From Rhizobium sp. CG5 (GTDB lineage: Bacteria > Pseudomonadota > Alphaproteobacteria > Rhizobiales > Rhizobiaceae), in the NCBI RefSeq assembly GCF_023701945.1, contig NZ_JABAEF010000001.1, forward strand, positions 496,001 through 560,000: DNA of 64,000 nt, read 5' to 3'. Position 1 is the first letter of the stretch. Every line of letters starts with the position of its first letter. Below the pieces are notes generated by a model, which was given only the letters and a program-made list of their open reading frames with translations, did not search any database and was not told the origin of the DNA. The translations under genes and the position numbers were made by a program. Shown in pieces: positions 25,239-33,887 of this stretch.

Positions 25239-28200
25239 GGTTTTGGGTACCCTCGATAATGGCTAGAAACTCGCGGAGGCGGTAATTGGTGGCCAGATGA
25301 CGCATGTGTTTGCAGAACGGTTCGGTCTGCGGCGCCGAGATCTCCAGGTCATTCAGCATCGCCTCGATGGATCGCACGAAGCCCGTCGCGCCCAGCGTCC
25401 TCAGTTGCCGCAGCTTCTGCGGGGCCGGCAGTTCCTCCGGCCGGAAAACGGGTTGCGGTTGGGCTTCGATGTGGATCCCGTCATCCAGGATCCAGGTCAG
25501 GGGGATCAGGGTGGCCAGGCGCTCGAACAGTTCCTCAAAACCGAAGGGTTTGATCAGATAGGAATCAAAGAGTTCGGCATATTCCGGGTTTGTCCGCTCG
25601 TTGCCGGCATCGGCCGAGAGGATGAGGATCGGCAGGTCGCGACCGTGACGCTGCCGGATGCGTTTGGCGACTTCCCAGCCGGACATGATGGGCATGCCGA
25701 TGTCCAGGATGACGATGTCCGGACGGTTGAGCGCCAGTGTCGAAAGGCAGGCGGGACCGTCATTGACGGCGACCACCGAAAAGCCGAGCGGCGTCAGGAC
25801 TTCCTCCATCAGGGCGCGCTGCGTGGCGTCGTCATCGGCGACCAGAACGGTTTTTCGACGCCCCTCGTATCCGGCAACGGCAAGGGCTGGTGCTGCCATG
25901 TCCTCGGGGCGTTGGGCTTCCGACAGCATCAGGCGGATCGAGAAATGCGTGCCCTTGCCGAAGTTGCTGGTCAGCTTGAGTTCGCCGCCCATGATGTCGA
26001 CCAGCAGCTTGGTGATCGTCAAGCCAAGACCGGTTCCCGGCGGTTGCGCCTGGTCGCCCGGCTGCTCGGCGCGCTCGAAAGGCAGGAATATCCGGTCGAG
26101 ATCCCGCTTGCGGATACCCACGCCGGTATCCTCGATATCGAATTTGGCGACCTGGCCGCGATAGGCAAGCGTGAAGCAGACCTGTCCCTGCTGGGTAAAC
26201 TTGATGGCGTTCGACAGCAGGTTGATCAGGACCTGCCGCAACCGCTTCTCGTCCGTATAGACGTAATCGGGAATGGCGGAGGTGGCGCGGAACTCGAAGC
26301 CGATGCCTTTGGCCTGCGCCTGCAGGCTGAACATGTCGACGATCTGGTCGAGGAAGGGGCCAAGGGCGATCTTGTGGCGATAGATTTCGAGCTTGCCGGC
26401 CTCGATCTTGGATATGTCCAGCAGCCCCTCGATCATATCGGCCAGGTGCTCGCCACTGCGCTTGATGGTGCGCGCGGCATTGTGGACGACGTTGGGCAGG
26501 CCCTGCTGGCGCTCCAGCACCTGGGCATAGCCGAGGATCGCCGTCAGCGGTGTGCGCAATTCATGGCTGAGGCCGACCACATATTTGCTCTTGGCAAGGT
26601 TTGCGGATTGCGCCGCTTCCATGGCCTTTTGCAATTGGCGGTCGGTCGCCTCATGGGCGGTGATTTCGTCAAGCAGCAAACGGGTATGACGTCGGGCTTC
26701 CTCCTCGGCGAAGTCCCGGCTTTCCTGGGCCAGGACGAAGAGCCATGTGACGATGCCGGCCAGAATGAAGAGGATGATGTAGAGCTTCCACAGCTCGAAA
26801 CCGATCAGCTCGGAGCTTGCCGGGTGCTCGATCGTGCTTTGGAAATGGATCAGGAAAAAGACACTGCCCATGAAGGCGTTCACGACCGAAAAGAGGGCGA
26901 GGTAGCGCATGACGCTGCCATGCAGCACGTTTGCCAGTCTTGTGGGTAGCCAGCGACCGGCAAACGAGCGGACTTGCTGGCTGAGCTGCGCATCCGTCTT
27001 GCACAGGTCGTGGCAGCGGGCGTCGAGCGAGCAGCACAGCGAGCAGATCGGCCCGGAATAGACCGGGCAATGGGCCATGTCCTCCCTGTCGAAGCGCAGC
27101 TCGCAGATCGCGCATCCGGCGTGACCTCTGGCGTCGCTGTGGACGCTGCTGGTTCTGGCGATGTAATAACGGCCTTGCGTCGCCTTGGCGATGAGGGGGA
27201 CCAGAAGGAAGGGCAGGACCAGGGCGAGATAGACGTAAATCTTGCTCAACAACTCGCCCATCAGGCCGCCATAGGCAGCAAATGCGGCAAAGACCGCGAT
27301 GGTCATGGAGCCGAAGCCGACCGGATTGATGTCGTAGAGGTGCGCCCGCTTGAATTCGATGATCGGCGGCGACAGGCCCAGCGGCTTGGCGATCAGCAGG
27401 TCGGCGGCAATCGAGGCCGTCCAGGCAATGGCGACGATCGAGTAAAGACCAAGCACCGTCTCCAGCGCCTTGTAGATGCCGAATTCCATCAGCAGCAGGC
27501 CGATCAGCACATTGAAGACCAGCCAGACGACGCGGCCGGGATGGCTATGGGTGAGGCGCGAAAAGAAGTTCGACCAGGCGATCGATCCCGCATAGGTGTT
27601 GGTGACGTTGATCTTCACCTGGCAGATCACGACAAATAGTCCGGTCACGCCGAGGGCCAGTTCGGGGGAGACGAGCATCTGGCTGAAGACCGTCAGATAC
27701 ATTTGCGTCGGATCCGATGCATCCGCGAAGGCGACGCCATTGCGGAAGGCATAGTAGGCCAGAAACGAGCCGGCGAAGATTTTCAGACCGCCTATGACGA
27801 CCCATCCCGGTCCGGAGCTTAGCAGCGCAAACCACCATTTGATCCGGTTTTCCTTGGTCTTGCGGGGCAGGAACCGCAGATAGTCGACCTGTTCGCCGAT
27901 CTGGGCTGCCAGCGAAAACACCACCGCCGAGCAAAGGCCGAACAGGTGGATGTCGACACTGCGGTCGACGGGTCCGAGCAGGCCGGTATAGCCCGTCCAA
28001 TCTCGCACCGGCTCAAGGCCGTGCGCCGCAATGAAGACGAAGGGAGCCAGTTGCAAGACCACCCAGAACGGTTGGGTCCAGGCCTGGAAACGGCTGATGA
28101 AGGTCACGCCGTGGGTGACGAGCGGGATGATGGCGACGGCGCTGACGATATAGCCGATGGTCAGCGGCAGGCCGGTGACCAGTTCGAGCGCCTTGGCGAT

Positions 28201-28608
28201 GATGGCCGCTTCGATGGCGAAGAACAGGAAGGTGAAGCTGGCATAGATCAGCGAGGTCACGGTTGAGCCGAGATAGCCGAAGCCGGCGCCGCGCGTCAGA
28301 AGATCGATATCGACGCCATAGCGGGCGGCGTTATAGGCAATCGGAATGCCGATCACCAGCATCACCGAACAGGCAACGATAATGGCCAGGGCTGCGTTGG
28401 TGAAACCATAGTTCAGCGTGATCGCTCCGCCGATGGCCTCGAGCGCCAGGAAGGAGATGGCGCCGATGGCGGTATTGGCGATCCGGCCGGGCGAAAATCG
28501 CCGCACCTCATGGGCTGTGAACCTGAGGGCGTAGTCCTCCAAAGTCTGGTTGGCGACCCATCGATTATAGGTCCGCCGAATCCTGGGAATTCGCTCGGCC
28601 TGGTTCAC
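25231..28608 (-). CDS. Hybrid histidine kinase fused to an NCS1-type permease domain
   Basis: 1125 residues from GTG at 28608, with GAGGGGG four bases upstream. The open frame to 28860 is unlikely to be coding. Residues about 39-476 form a multi-membrane NCS1-like (purine-cytosine permease) domain. A cysteine-rich stretch (eight Cys, about 499-536) follows, then two more membrane segments (about 570-590 and 608-628). The kinase has its H-box SHELRTP (His682), N-box NLLSNAIKF and glycine motifs DTGVGI and GTGLGL. A receiver domain at about 920-1037 has Asp969 in ILDIGMPIMSG. A roughly 85-residue tail ends the protein. It probably senses a transported nitrogen compound and signals to the regulator encoded next. 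Confidence 0.9.
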   Translation of the reverse strand: MNQAERIPRIRRTYNRWVANQTLEDYALRFTAHEVRRFSPGRIANTAIGAISFLALEAIGGAITLNYGFTNAALAIIVACSVMLVIGIPIAYNAARYGVDIDLLTRGAGFGYLGSTVTSLIYASFTFLFFAIEAAIIAKALELVTGLPLTIGYIVSAVAIIPLVTHGVTFISRFQAWTQPFWVVLQLAPFVFIAAHGLEPVRDWTGYTGLLGPVDRSVDIHLFGLCSAVVFSLAAQIGEQVDYLRFLPRKTKENRIKWWFALLSSGPGWVVIGGLKIFAGSFLAYYAFRNGVAFADASDPTQMYLTVFSQMLVSPELALGVTGLFVVICQVKINVTNTYAGSIAWSNFFSRLTHSHPGRVVWLVFNVLIGLLLMEFGIYKALETVLGLYSIVAIAWTASIAADLLIAKPLGLSPPIIEFKRAHLYDINPVGFGSMTIAVFAAFAAYGGLMGELLSKIYVYLALVLPFLLVPLIAKATQGRYYIARTSSVHSDARGHAGCAICELRFDREDMAHCPVYSGPICSLCCSLDARCHDLCKTDAQLSQQVRSFAGRWLPTRLANVLHGSVMRYLALFSVVNAFMGSVFFLIHFQSTIEHPASSELIGFELWKLYIILFILAGIVTWLFVLAQESRDFAEEEARRHTRLLLDEITAHEATDRQLQKAMEAAQSANLAKSKYVVGLSHELRTPLTAILGYAQVLERQQGLPNVVHNAARTIKRSGEHLADMIEGLLDISKIEAGKLEIYRHKIALGPFLDQIVDMFSLQAQAKGIGFEFRATSAIPDYVYTDEKRLRQVLINLLSNAIKFTQQGQVCFTLAYRGQVAKFDIEDTGVGIRKRDLDRIFLPFERAEQPGDQAQPPGTGLGLTITKLLVDIMGGELKLTSNFGKGTHFSIRLMLSEAQRPEDMAAPALAVAGYEGRRKTVLVADDDATQRALMEEVLTPLGFSVVAVNDGPACLSTLALNRPDIVILDIGMPIMSGWEVAKRIRQRHGRDLPILILSADAGNERTNPEYAELFDSYLIKPFGFEELFERLATLIPLTWILDDGIHIEAQPQPVFRPEELPAPQKLRQLRTLGATGFVRSIEAMLNDLEISAPQTEPFCKHMRHLATNYRLREFLAIIEGTQNHA

Positions 28609-28940
28609 ACATCCCCCTCTATCGCGTCGATCAGACGCCGCTTTGACCCCGTCCCCCGGGATTGCGTAAGCAATTTCCGTACCAGCCAAGCAGGCGACTT
28701 CTTTTTGTCCGCTGTTTTGATCCTGCAGGGCAAATGCCCTGATCGGGCAAGTGATTGGTGCTGCTTGTTTTCTCAGTCGTTCCACCGCTCTTGATGCTGA
28801 CAGTACGGGACAAAGACCCGGGTGGATATACGTCAAATGCTCCATTGTTGCGTCGCACAATTTGCGGCGAGGTTAGCGTCAGTTGCCCGGGACCACTGCA
28901 GCCACGCTTCCATCTTTCAAAACAATGAAGAGGCACCGCC
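28609..28940. promoter_or_regulatory. Divergent regulatory region between sensor kinase and urt-like operon
   Basis: A 332-bp gap with the palindrome at 28726-28741 as its only clear feature. No convincing sigma-70 hexamers or sigma-54 GG-N10-GC element could be fixed by eye. Both the kinase gene and the transporter operon must start here. Confidence 0.5.
28726..28741. promoter_or_regulatory. Palindrome, candidate operator
   Basis: CAGGGCA-AA-TGCCCTG is a perfect inverted repeat with seven-base arms and a two-base centre. It lies roughly midway between the divergent starts, and a second AGGGCA-like half (GGGCAA) follows at 28745. It is a plausible binding site for the LuxR-type response regulator encoded at 24318. 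Confidence 0.45.
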
Positions 28941-30203
28941 ATGTCTGACGACACTCCGTTTTCTTCGACGCGCATCAGTCGCCGAGCCCTGCTTGCAGGG
29001 GCGGCGTCGATCCCGCTTCTTGCTGCCCTGAACGCTCCAGCAATCGCCCAAAGCCTGCCGACCGCCGTCGTCAATACGACGGGGCTCGCGGTCACCGACG
29101 ACACCGTCAAAGTCGGCATTCTTCACTCCGTGACGGGGACGATGTCGATCTCCGAAACCGGATCGGTCCAGGCGGAAAAGCTGGCGATCGAGCAGATCAA
29201 CGCCAGCGGCGGCATCCTTGGCCGCAAGATCGAGGTCATCCAGGAGGATGGCGCTTCGGACTGGCCGACCTTTGCCGAAAAGGCGAAGAAGCTGCTGGTC
29301 GAAGACAAGGTTGCCTCCGTGTTCGGATGCTGGACCTCGGCATCGCGCAAGGCCGTTTTGCCGGTCTTCGAGCAGTATAACGGCATGCTCTACTATCCGA
29401 CCTTCTATGAGGGTCTGGAGGAATCCCCCAACGTGATCTACACCGGCCAGGAGGCCACCCAGCAGATTCTCGCCGGTATCGACTGGGTCGTGAAGGAAAA
29501 GGGCGCCAAAAGCTTCTATCTGCTCGGCTCCGACTATATCTGGCCGCGGACCTCCAACAAGATCGCCCGCAAGCACATCGAGAAGCTCGGCCTTCAGGTC
29601 GTCGGCGAGGAATATTATCCGCTCGGCCATACCCAGTTCAACTCGGTCATCAACAAGATCAAGCTGAAGAAGCCCGACGTGATCTATGCGATCGTTGTCG
29701 GTGGTTCGAACGTGGCTTTCTACAAGCAGCTGAAAGCGGCCGGTATCGACATGACCAAGGAAAAGCCGCTGCTTCTGACCATTTCGGTCACCGAAGATGA
29801 AATCCTTGGCATCGGCGGTGAAAAAATGGTCGGCGCCTATGCCGCCATGAAATATTTTCAGAGCCTGCCGAACGACAACAACAAGGCCTTCGTCGCCGAG
29901 TTCAAGAAGATGTGGGGCGACAATATCGTCATCGGCGATGTCACCCAGGCCGCCTATCTCGGACCATGGCTGTGGAAGGCCGCGGTGGAAAAGGCCGGGT
30001 CCTTCGACATCGACAAGATCCGCGCCGCATCGCCCGGCATCGAGCTGACCACGGCCCCCGAAGGCTATGTGAAGATCCACGAAAACCATCACCTCTGGTC
30101 GAAGACCCGCATCGGCCATGCCCGCGCCGACGGCCAGTATGACCTGGTCTACGAGACGGCCGAGCTGATGGAGCCGGATCCGTTCCCGGAAGGCTATCAA
30201 TAA
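28941..30203 (+). CDS. Urea/short-chain-amide ABC transporter binding protein, UrtA/FmdD type
   Basis: 420 residues. The N-terminus carries a twin-arginine-like signal (SRRALLAGAASIPLLAAL, cleavage near 36). Mature sequence hallmarks of the UrtA/FmdD branch are VKVGILHSVTGTMSISE, CWTSASRKAVLPVFE, YPTFYEGLEESPNVIYTG and GSDYIWPRTSNKI. UrtA binds urea and FmdD binds short amides. The adjacent formamidase gene favours amides or urea as a nitrogen source. It leads an operon of five transporter genes plus fmdAB. Confidence 0.92.
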   Translation: MSDDTPFSSTRISRRALLAGAASIPLLAALNAPAIAQSLPTAVVNTTGLAVTDDTVKVGILHSVTGTMSISETGSVQAEKLAIEQINASGGILGRKIEVIQEDGASDWPTFAEKAKKLLVEDKVASVFGCWTSASRKAVLPVFEQYNGMLYYPTFYEGLEESPNVIYTGQEATQQILAGIDWVVKEKGAKSFYLLGSDYIWPRTSNKIARKHIEKLGLQVVGEEYYPLGHTQFNSVINKIKLKKPDVIYAIVVGGSNVAFYKQLKAAGIDMTKEKPLLLTISVTEDEILGIGGEKMVGAYAAMKYFQSLPNDNNKAFVAEFKKMWGDNIVIGDVTQAAYLGPWLWKAAVEKAGSFDIDKIRAASPGIELTTAPEGYVKIHENHHLWSKTRIGHARADGQYDLVYETAELMEPDPFPEGYQ

Positions 30204-30219
30204 GCATCGATCTGCGCTC

Positions 30220-30247
30220 GGGGCCGGTTTCGGCCGGCCCCCTTTTT
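30220..30247 (+). terminator. Terminator-like hairpin after the binding-protein gene
   Basis: GGGGCCGG and CCGGCCCC pair around TTTCGG and are followed by CTTTTT. It lies between the binding-protein and first permease genes. Such partial terminators lower expression of the membrane genes relative to the abundant binding protein. Confidence 0.7.
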
Positions 30248-30281
30248 CCCGACCCCATCCCGGTGCTTACGAGGTCACACG

Positions 30282-31208
30282 ATGATCGGCGACTATACCT
30301 ATAGCGAGTTCTTTTCGATCCTGGCCATGCAGGGATTTGCCGGCCTAATCCTGTTTTCGGTCTTCGTGCTGATGGCGCTGGGATTGGCGATCATCTTCGG
30401 CCAGATGGGGGTGATCAACATGGCCCATGGGGAGTTCATGATCCTTGGGGCCTATGTCACCTATCTCTGCTCGACGCTGGTGACGGCCTATCTTCCCGGC
30501 TTCTTTCCCTATTACTTCTTCCTGGCCATGGCGCTGGCCTTTGCCGCGTCCTTTTCGCTCGGCGTTTTGGTCGAATGGGCGCTGATCCGTCATCTCTACA
30601 AGCGCCCGCTCGATACATTGCTTGCCACCTGGGGCCTCTCCCTGGTCCTGCAGCAGCTCTACCGGTCTGTTTTCGGTGCCCGTGAAGTCGGCGTGACCCT
30701 GCCGGATTGGATGATGGGTTCGGTTGTGGTCAGCGACACCATCGAAGTGCCGCTCAACGGCCTCTTCGTCATGGCCCTGACGATGATCATCTCGCTTGCC
30801 GTCTATGTCATCATGTACCGCTCGTCATGGGGCAAACGGGTTCGGGCCGTGGTGCAGAACCGGGTGATGGCCGGAGCCGTCGGCATCAACACCAAGAAGG
30901 TCGATCGCATGACCTTCGGACTTGGCTGCGGCATCGCCGGCATCGCCGGATCGGCCTTCACCATGATCGGCTCGACCGGCCCGACGGCCGGACAGCTCTA
31001 CATCGTCGACACCTTTCTCGTCGTCGTCTTCGGCGGCGCGGGAAGTCTGATCGGCACGATCGCCTCCGCCTTCACCATCTCCCAGGCCCAGTCGACCATG
31101 GAATTCTTCCTCAGCGGTTCGATGGCCAAAGTCCTGACGCTGCTCACGGTCGTGGGCATCCTGATGCTGCGCCCGCAAGGCCTCTTCTCCCTCAACATCC
31201 GCCGCTAA
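30282..31208 (+). CDS. urtB: Urea/amide ABC transporter permease, UrtB/LivH type
   Basis: 308 residues with about eight hydrophobic segments. Typical LIV-family motifs are ALGLAIIFGQMGVINMAHGE near 30-50, LDTLLATWGLSL near 108-119 and the cytoplasmic VQNRVMAGAVGINTKKVDRM loop. The ATG at 30282 follows the hairpin by about 35 bp. It forms the channel with the UrtC-like protein. The urt name is used for the family; urea itself is not proven as substrate. Confidence 0.88.
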   Translation: MIGDYTYSEFFSILAMQGFAGLILFSVFVLMALGLAIIFGQMGVINMAHGEFMILGAYVTYLCSTLVTAYLPGFFPYYFFLAMALAFAASFSLGVLVEWALIRHLYKRPLDTLLATWGLSLVLQQLYRSVFGAREVGVTLPDWMMGSVVVSDTIEVPLNGLFVMALTMIISLAVYVIMYRSSWGKRVRAVVQNRVMAGAVGINTKKVDRMTFGLGCGIAGIAGSAFTMIGSTGPTAGQLYIVDTFLVVVFGGAGSLIGTIASAFTISQAQSTMEFFLSGSMAKVLTLLTVVGILMLRPQGLFSLNIRR

Positions 31209-31219
31209 GGAGACCTCCC

Positions 31220-32347
31220 ATGCCCGCTGCCGGCTTCCTGTTTTCCAAGAAGGAATGGCTTTATTTCGCCCTTCTTGCCGCCTTGTTGCTCGTGGTCATG
31301 CCCCTGGCCTTCGATATCTTCCGGCTCAACCTGATCGGCAAATATCTGACCTATGCGTTCGTCGCCGTCGGCCTCGTCCTGCTGTGGGGCAATGGCGGGA
31401 TCCTGAGCCTTGGCCAGAGCATTTTCTTCGGCCTTGGCGGATATTGCATGGCAATGTTCCTCAAGCTGGAGGCCTCGACGCCGGAGGCGACGAAAATCCA
31501 GTCGACACCCGGCATTCCCGACTTCATGGACTGGAACCAGATCACCGCGCTGCCTGGCTGGTGGGAACCCTTTCATTCCTTCACCTTCACGGTCTTTGCC
31601 ATCATCCTGGTTCCGTCCTTCTTCGCCTTCGTCATTGCGACCGCGATGTTCAAGCGTCGGGTCGGCGGCGTCTATTTCGCCATCATCACCCAGGCCGTGG
31701 CGGCGATCCTGACCATCCTGATCATCGGCCAGCAGGGCTATACCGGCGGCGTCAACGGCATTACCGATCTTCGCACCCTGCACGGTTGGGATATCCGCAC
31801 CGATAGCGCCAAGCTGATCCTCTACCTCGTCAATGCCCTGCTGCTGATCGGCGTTCTGCTGCTTGCCCAGGCGGTCCGCATCTCGAAATTCGGCCGTTTA
31901 TTGATCGCCATGCGGGACCGCGAAGATCGCGTGCGCTTCTCAGGCTATGACGTCGCCAATTTCAAGATCTTCATCTTCTGCCTGGCGGCTGCGATGTCGG
32001 CGATCGGCGGAGCGATGTTCACGCTGCAGGTCGGTTTCATGTCCCCGAGCTTCGTCGGCATCGTGCCGTCGATCGAGATGGTGATCTTTGCAGCGGTTGG
32101 CGGGCGTCTGTCGCTGTTCGGTGCGATCTACGGCGCGCTGCTGGTCAATGCCGCCAAGACGAGTTTTTCCGAAAGTTTCCCCGAACTCTGGTTGTTTGCC
32201 ATGGGCGGCCTGTTCATCGCCGTGGTCATGGCTTTCCCCTTCGGTCTGGCGGGAGTGGTGAAGGACCATGTCGAACCCTTCATGAGCCGAGTATGGGCAA
32301 GGCTCTTCAAGCAAGACCCCGAGCGCCAAGCGCAAGCTGCAGAATGA
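31220..32347 (+). CDS. urtC: Urea/amide ABC transporter permease, UrtC/LivM type
   Basis: 375 residues from ATG at 31220 with AAGGAG just before it. The frame is open for another 171 codons upstream, inside urtB, which is chance. Membrane segments start at LYFALLAALLLVVMPLAFD. LIV-family motifs GNGGILSLGQSIFFGLGGY and AMRDREDRVRFSGYDVANFK are present. It partners UrtB. Confidence 0.88.
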   Translation: MPAAGFLFSKKEWLYFALLAALLLVVMPLAFDIFRLNLIGKYLTYAFVAVGLVLLWGNGGILSLGQSIFFGLGGYCMAMFLKLEASTPEATKIQSTPGIPDFMDWNQITALPGWWEPFHSFTFTVFAIILVPSFFAFVIATAMFKRRVGGVYFAIITQAVAAILTILIIGQQGYTGGVNGITDLRTLHGWDIRTDSAKLILYLVNALLLIGVLLLAQAVRISKFGRLLIAMRDREDRVRFSGYDVANFKIFIFCLAAAMSAIGGAMFTLQVGFMSPSFVGIVPSIEMVIFAAVGGRLSLFGAIYGALLVNAAKTSFSESFPELWLFAMGGLFIAVVMAFPFGLAGVVKDHVEPFMSRVWARLFKQDPERQAQAAE

Positions 32348-32358
32348 TGGAGGGTGCC

Positions 32359-33117
32359 ATGCACGTTAACGAGCAAGTGGCGAAGGATTTCATCCTGAGC
32401 ATCGATTCTCTCACGGTTTCGTTTGATGGGTTCAAGGCGGTCAACGACCTGTCTCTCTACGTCGATGAAAACGAGATCCGGGTGATCATCGGCCCGAACG
32501 GGGCCGGCAAGACCACGGTCCTCGACCTGATCTGCGGCCGCACCAAGGCGACATCCGGCTCGATCCGCTTCGACGGGCTCGAACTGACGAAGATGCGCGA
32601 ACATGAAATCGTGCATGCCGGGGTCGGCCGCAAATTTCAGAACCCGTCGATCTACGAAGACCTGACCGTCTTTGAAAACCTTGAGCTTTCCTTTCCAAGA
32701 GGCAGGTCTGTCTTCGGAGCGCTGACCTTTCGCCGCGACCGGGAGGTCATCGAGCGGGTGGAAGAGGTGGCGGAGATGATCTTTCTGAAAGAGCATCTCG
32801 CCACCGACGCGGCCATCCTCAGCCACGGCCAGAAGCAATGGCTGGAGATCGGCATGCTGCTGATCCAGAAGCCGCGCCTGCTGATGCTCGACGAGCCTGT
32901 GGCCGGTATGAGCGTCGCCGAGCGCATCAAGACCGCCGAACTGCTCAACACCATTACCAAGAACCAGTCGGTGATCGTCATCGAGCACGACATGAAATTT
33001 GTCGAGGACATAGCCCACCGGGTGACCGTCCTGCACCAGGGCAAGGTTCTGTCCGAAGGCAGCATGGAACGCGTCAAGCACGACCCCAAGGTCGTGGAAG
33101 TCTATCTGGGCCACTAG
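32359..33117 (+). CDS. urtD: Urea/amide ABC transporter ATPase, UrtD/LivG type
   Basis: 252 residues from ATG at 32359, chosen because GGAGGG lies six bases upstream. ATGs at 32344 and 32347 overlap the urtC stop and are possible. Walker A is GPNGAGKTT. The LivG-type GRKFQNPSIYEDLTVFENLE follows, and the signature is LSHGQKQWLEIGMLL, the SHG variant seen in UrtD rather than SGG. Walker B is LLMLDEPVAGMS. Confidence 0.9.
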   Translation: MHVNEQVAKDFILSIDSLTVSFDGFKAVNDLSLYVDENEIRVIIGPNGAGKTTVLDLICGRTKATSGSIRFDGLELTKMREHEIVHAGVGRKFQNPSIYEDLTVFENLELSFPRGRSVFGALTFRRDREVIERVEEVAEMIFLKEHLATDAAILSHGQKQWLEIGMLLIQKPRLLMLDEPVAGMSVAERIKTAELLNTITKNQSVIVIEHDMKFVEDIAHRVTVLHQGKVLSEGSMERVKHDPKVVEVYLGH

Positions 33118-33126
33118 GAGGTTGCC

Positions 33127-33816
33127 ATGCTGTCTGTCGAGAAGCTGAAGGTCAGCTATGGCCAGAGCGAAGTCATTCACGGTCTGTCCTTTGACGTGAA
33201 ACCCGCCGAGATCGTCGCCATCATGGGCCGCAATGGCATGGGCAAGACGACGCTGATGAAATCGTTGATGGGCGTCATCCCTTCCGCGGGCGGTACGATC
33301 CGCATCGGCGACAATCCGGTCAGCGGGCTTGAGAGCTTCGAGCGGGTCGAGAAGGGCCTTGCTTACGTACCGCAGGGTCGGATGATCTTCTCGACGCTGA
33401 CCGTCAAGGAGAACATCGAGACCGGCCTGACGGTGACCGGCGAGAAGACGGTGCCCGACCACATCTATGAACTGTTTCCCGTGCTGCTGGAGATGAAGGG
33501 CCGGCGGGGCGGCAACCTGTCCGGCGGTCAGCAGCAGCAATTGGCGATCGCCCGTGCGCTCGCCTCCAAGCCGAAAGTGCTGCTGCTCGACGAGCCGACC
33601 GAAGGCATCCAGCCGTCGATCATCAAGGAGATGGCGCGAACGCTCTGCCGCATCCGCGACGAGATGGGCCTGTCCATCGTGGTGTCGGAACAGGTGCTGA
33701 GCTTTGCGCTCGACATGGCCGACAGGGTTCTGGTGATCGAAAAAGGCGAAATCGTCCACGAGGCGCCGCGCGTCGGCCTCGATGAGGCGCGCGTGTCCAG
33801 TTTCCTCTCTGTCTGA
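33127..33816 (+). CDS. urtE: Urea/amide ABC transporter ATPase, UrtE/LivF type
   Basis: 229 residues. Walker A reads GRNGMGKTT, the methionine-containing variant common in UrtE. The segment AYVPQGRMIFSTLTVKENIETGL is typical of LivF/UrtE. Signature LSGGQQQQLAIARAL and Walker B LLLDEPTEGIQPS follow. AGGAGG ends about four bases before the start, 9 bp after the urtD stop. It forms the ATPase heterodimer with UrtD. Confidence 0.9.
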   Translation: MLSVEKLKVSYGQSEVIHGLSFDVKPAEIVAIMGRNGMGKTTLMKSLMGVIPSAGGTIRIGDNPVSGLESFERVEKGLAYVPQGRMIFSTLTVKENIETGLTVTGEKTVPDHIYELFPVLLEMKGRRGGNLSGGQQQQLAIARALASKPKVLLLDEPTEGIQPSIIKEMARTLCRIRDEMGLSIVVSEQVLSFALDMADRVLVIEKGEIVHEAPRVGLDEARVSSFLSV

Positions 33817-33840
33817 TCCCCCAATGCCGAACCATTTCCA

Positions 33841-33873
33841 GCTTTCATACCAAGGCACGCTTTCATACCAAGG
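33841..33873. repeat. Tandem 18-bp duplication ahead of fmdA
   Basis: GCTTTCATACCAAGG occurs twice (33841-33855 and 33859-33873), 18 bp apart, in the 71-bp gap between urtE and the formamidase gene. The second copy runs into the ribosome site AAGGAGCG. It may affect leader folding or be a neutral slippage product. Confidence 0.7.
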
Positions 33874-33887
33874 AAGGAGCGAAAACA

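Noticed and set aside
28609..28940. Sigma-54 promoter before the urt-like operon
   Set aside because: No GG-N10-GC element with good flanks was found on the plus strand, despite the nitrogen-related genes.
30707..32347. 546-codon ORF suggesting an extended UrtC
   Set aside because: The first 171 codons overlap urtB out of frame; the ribosome site AAGGAG and family start point to 31220.
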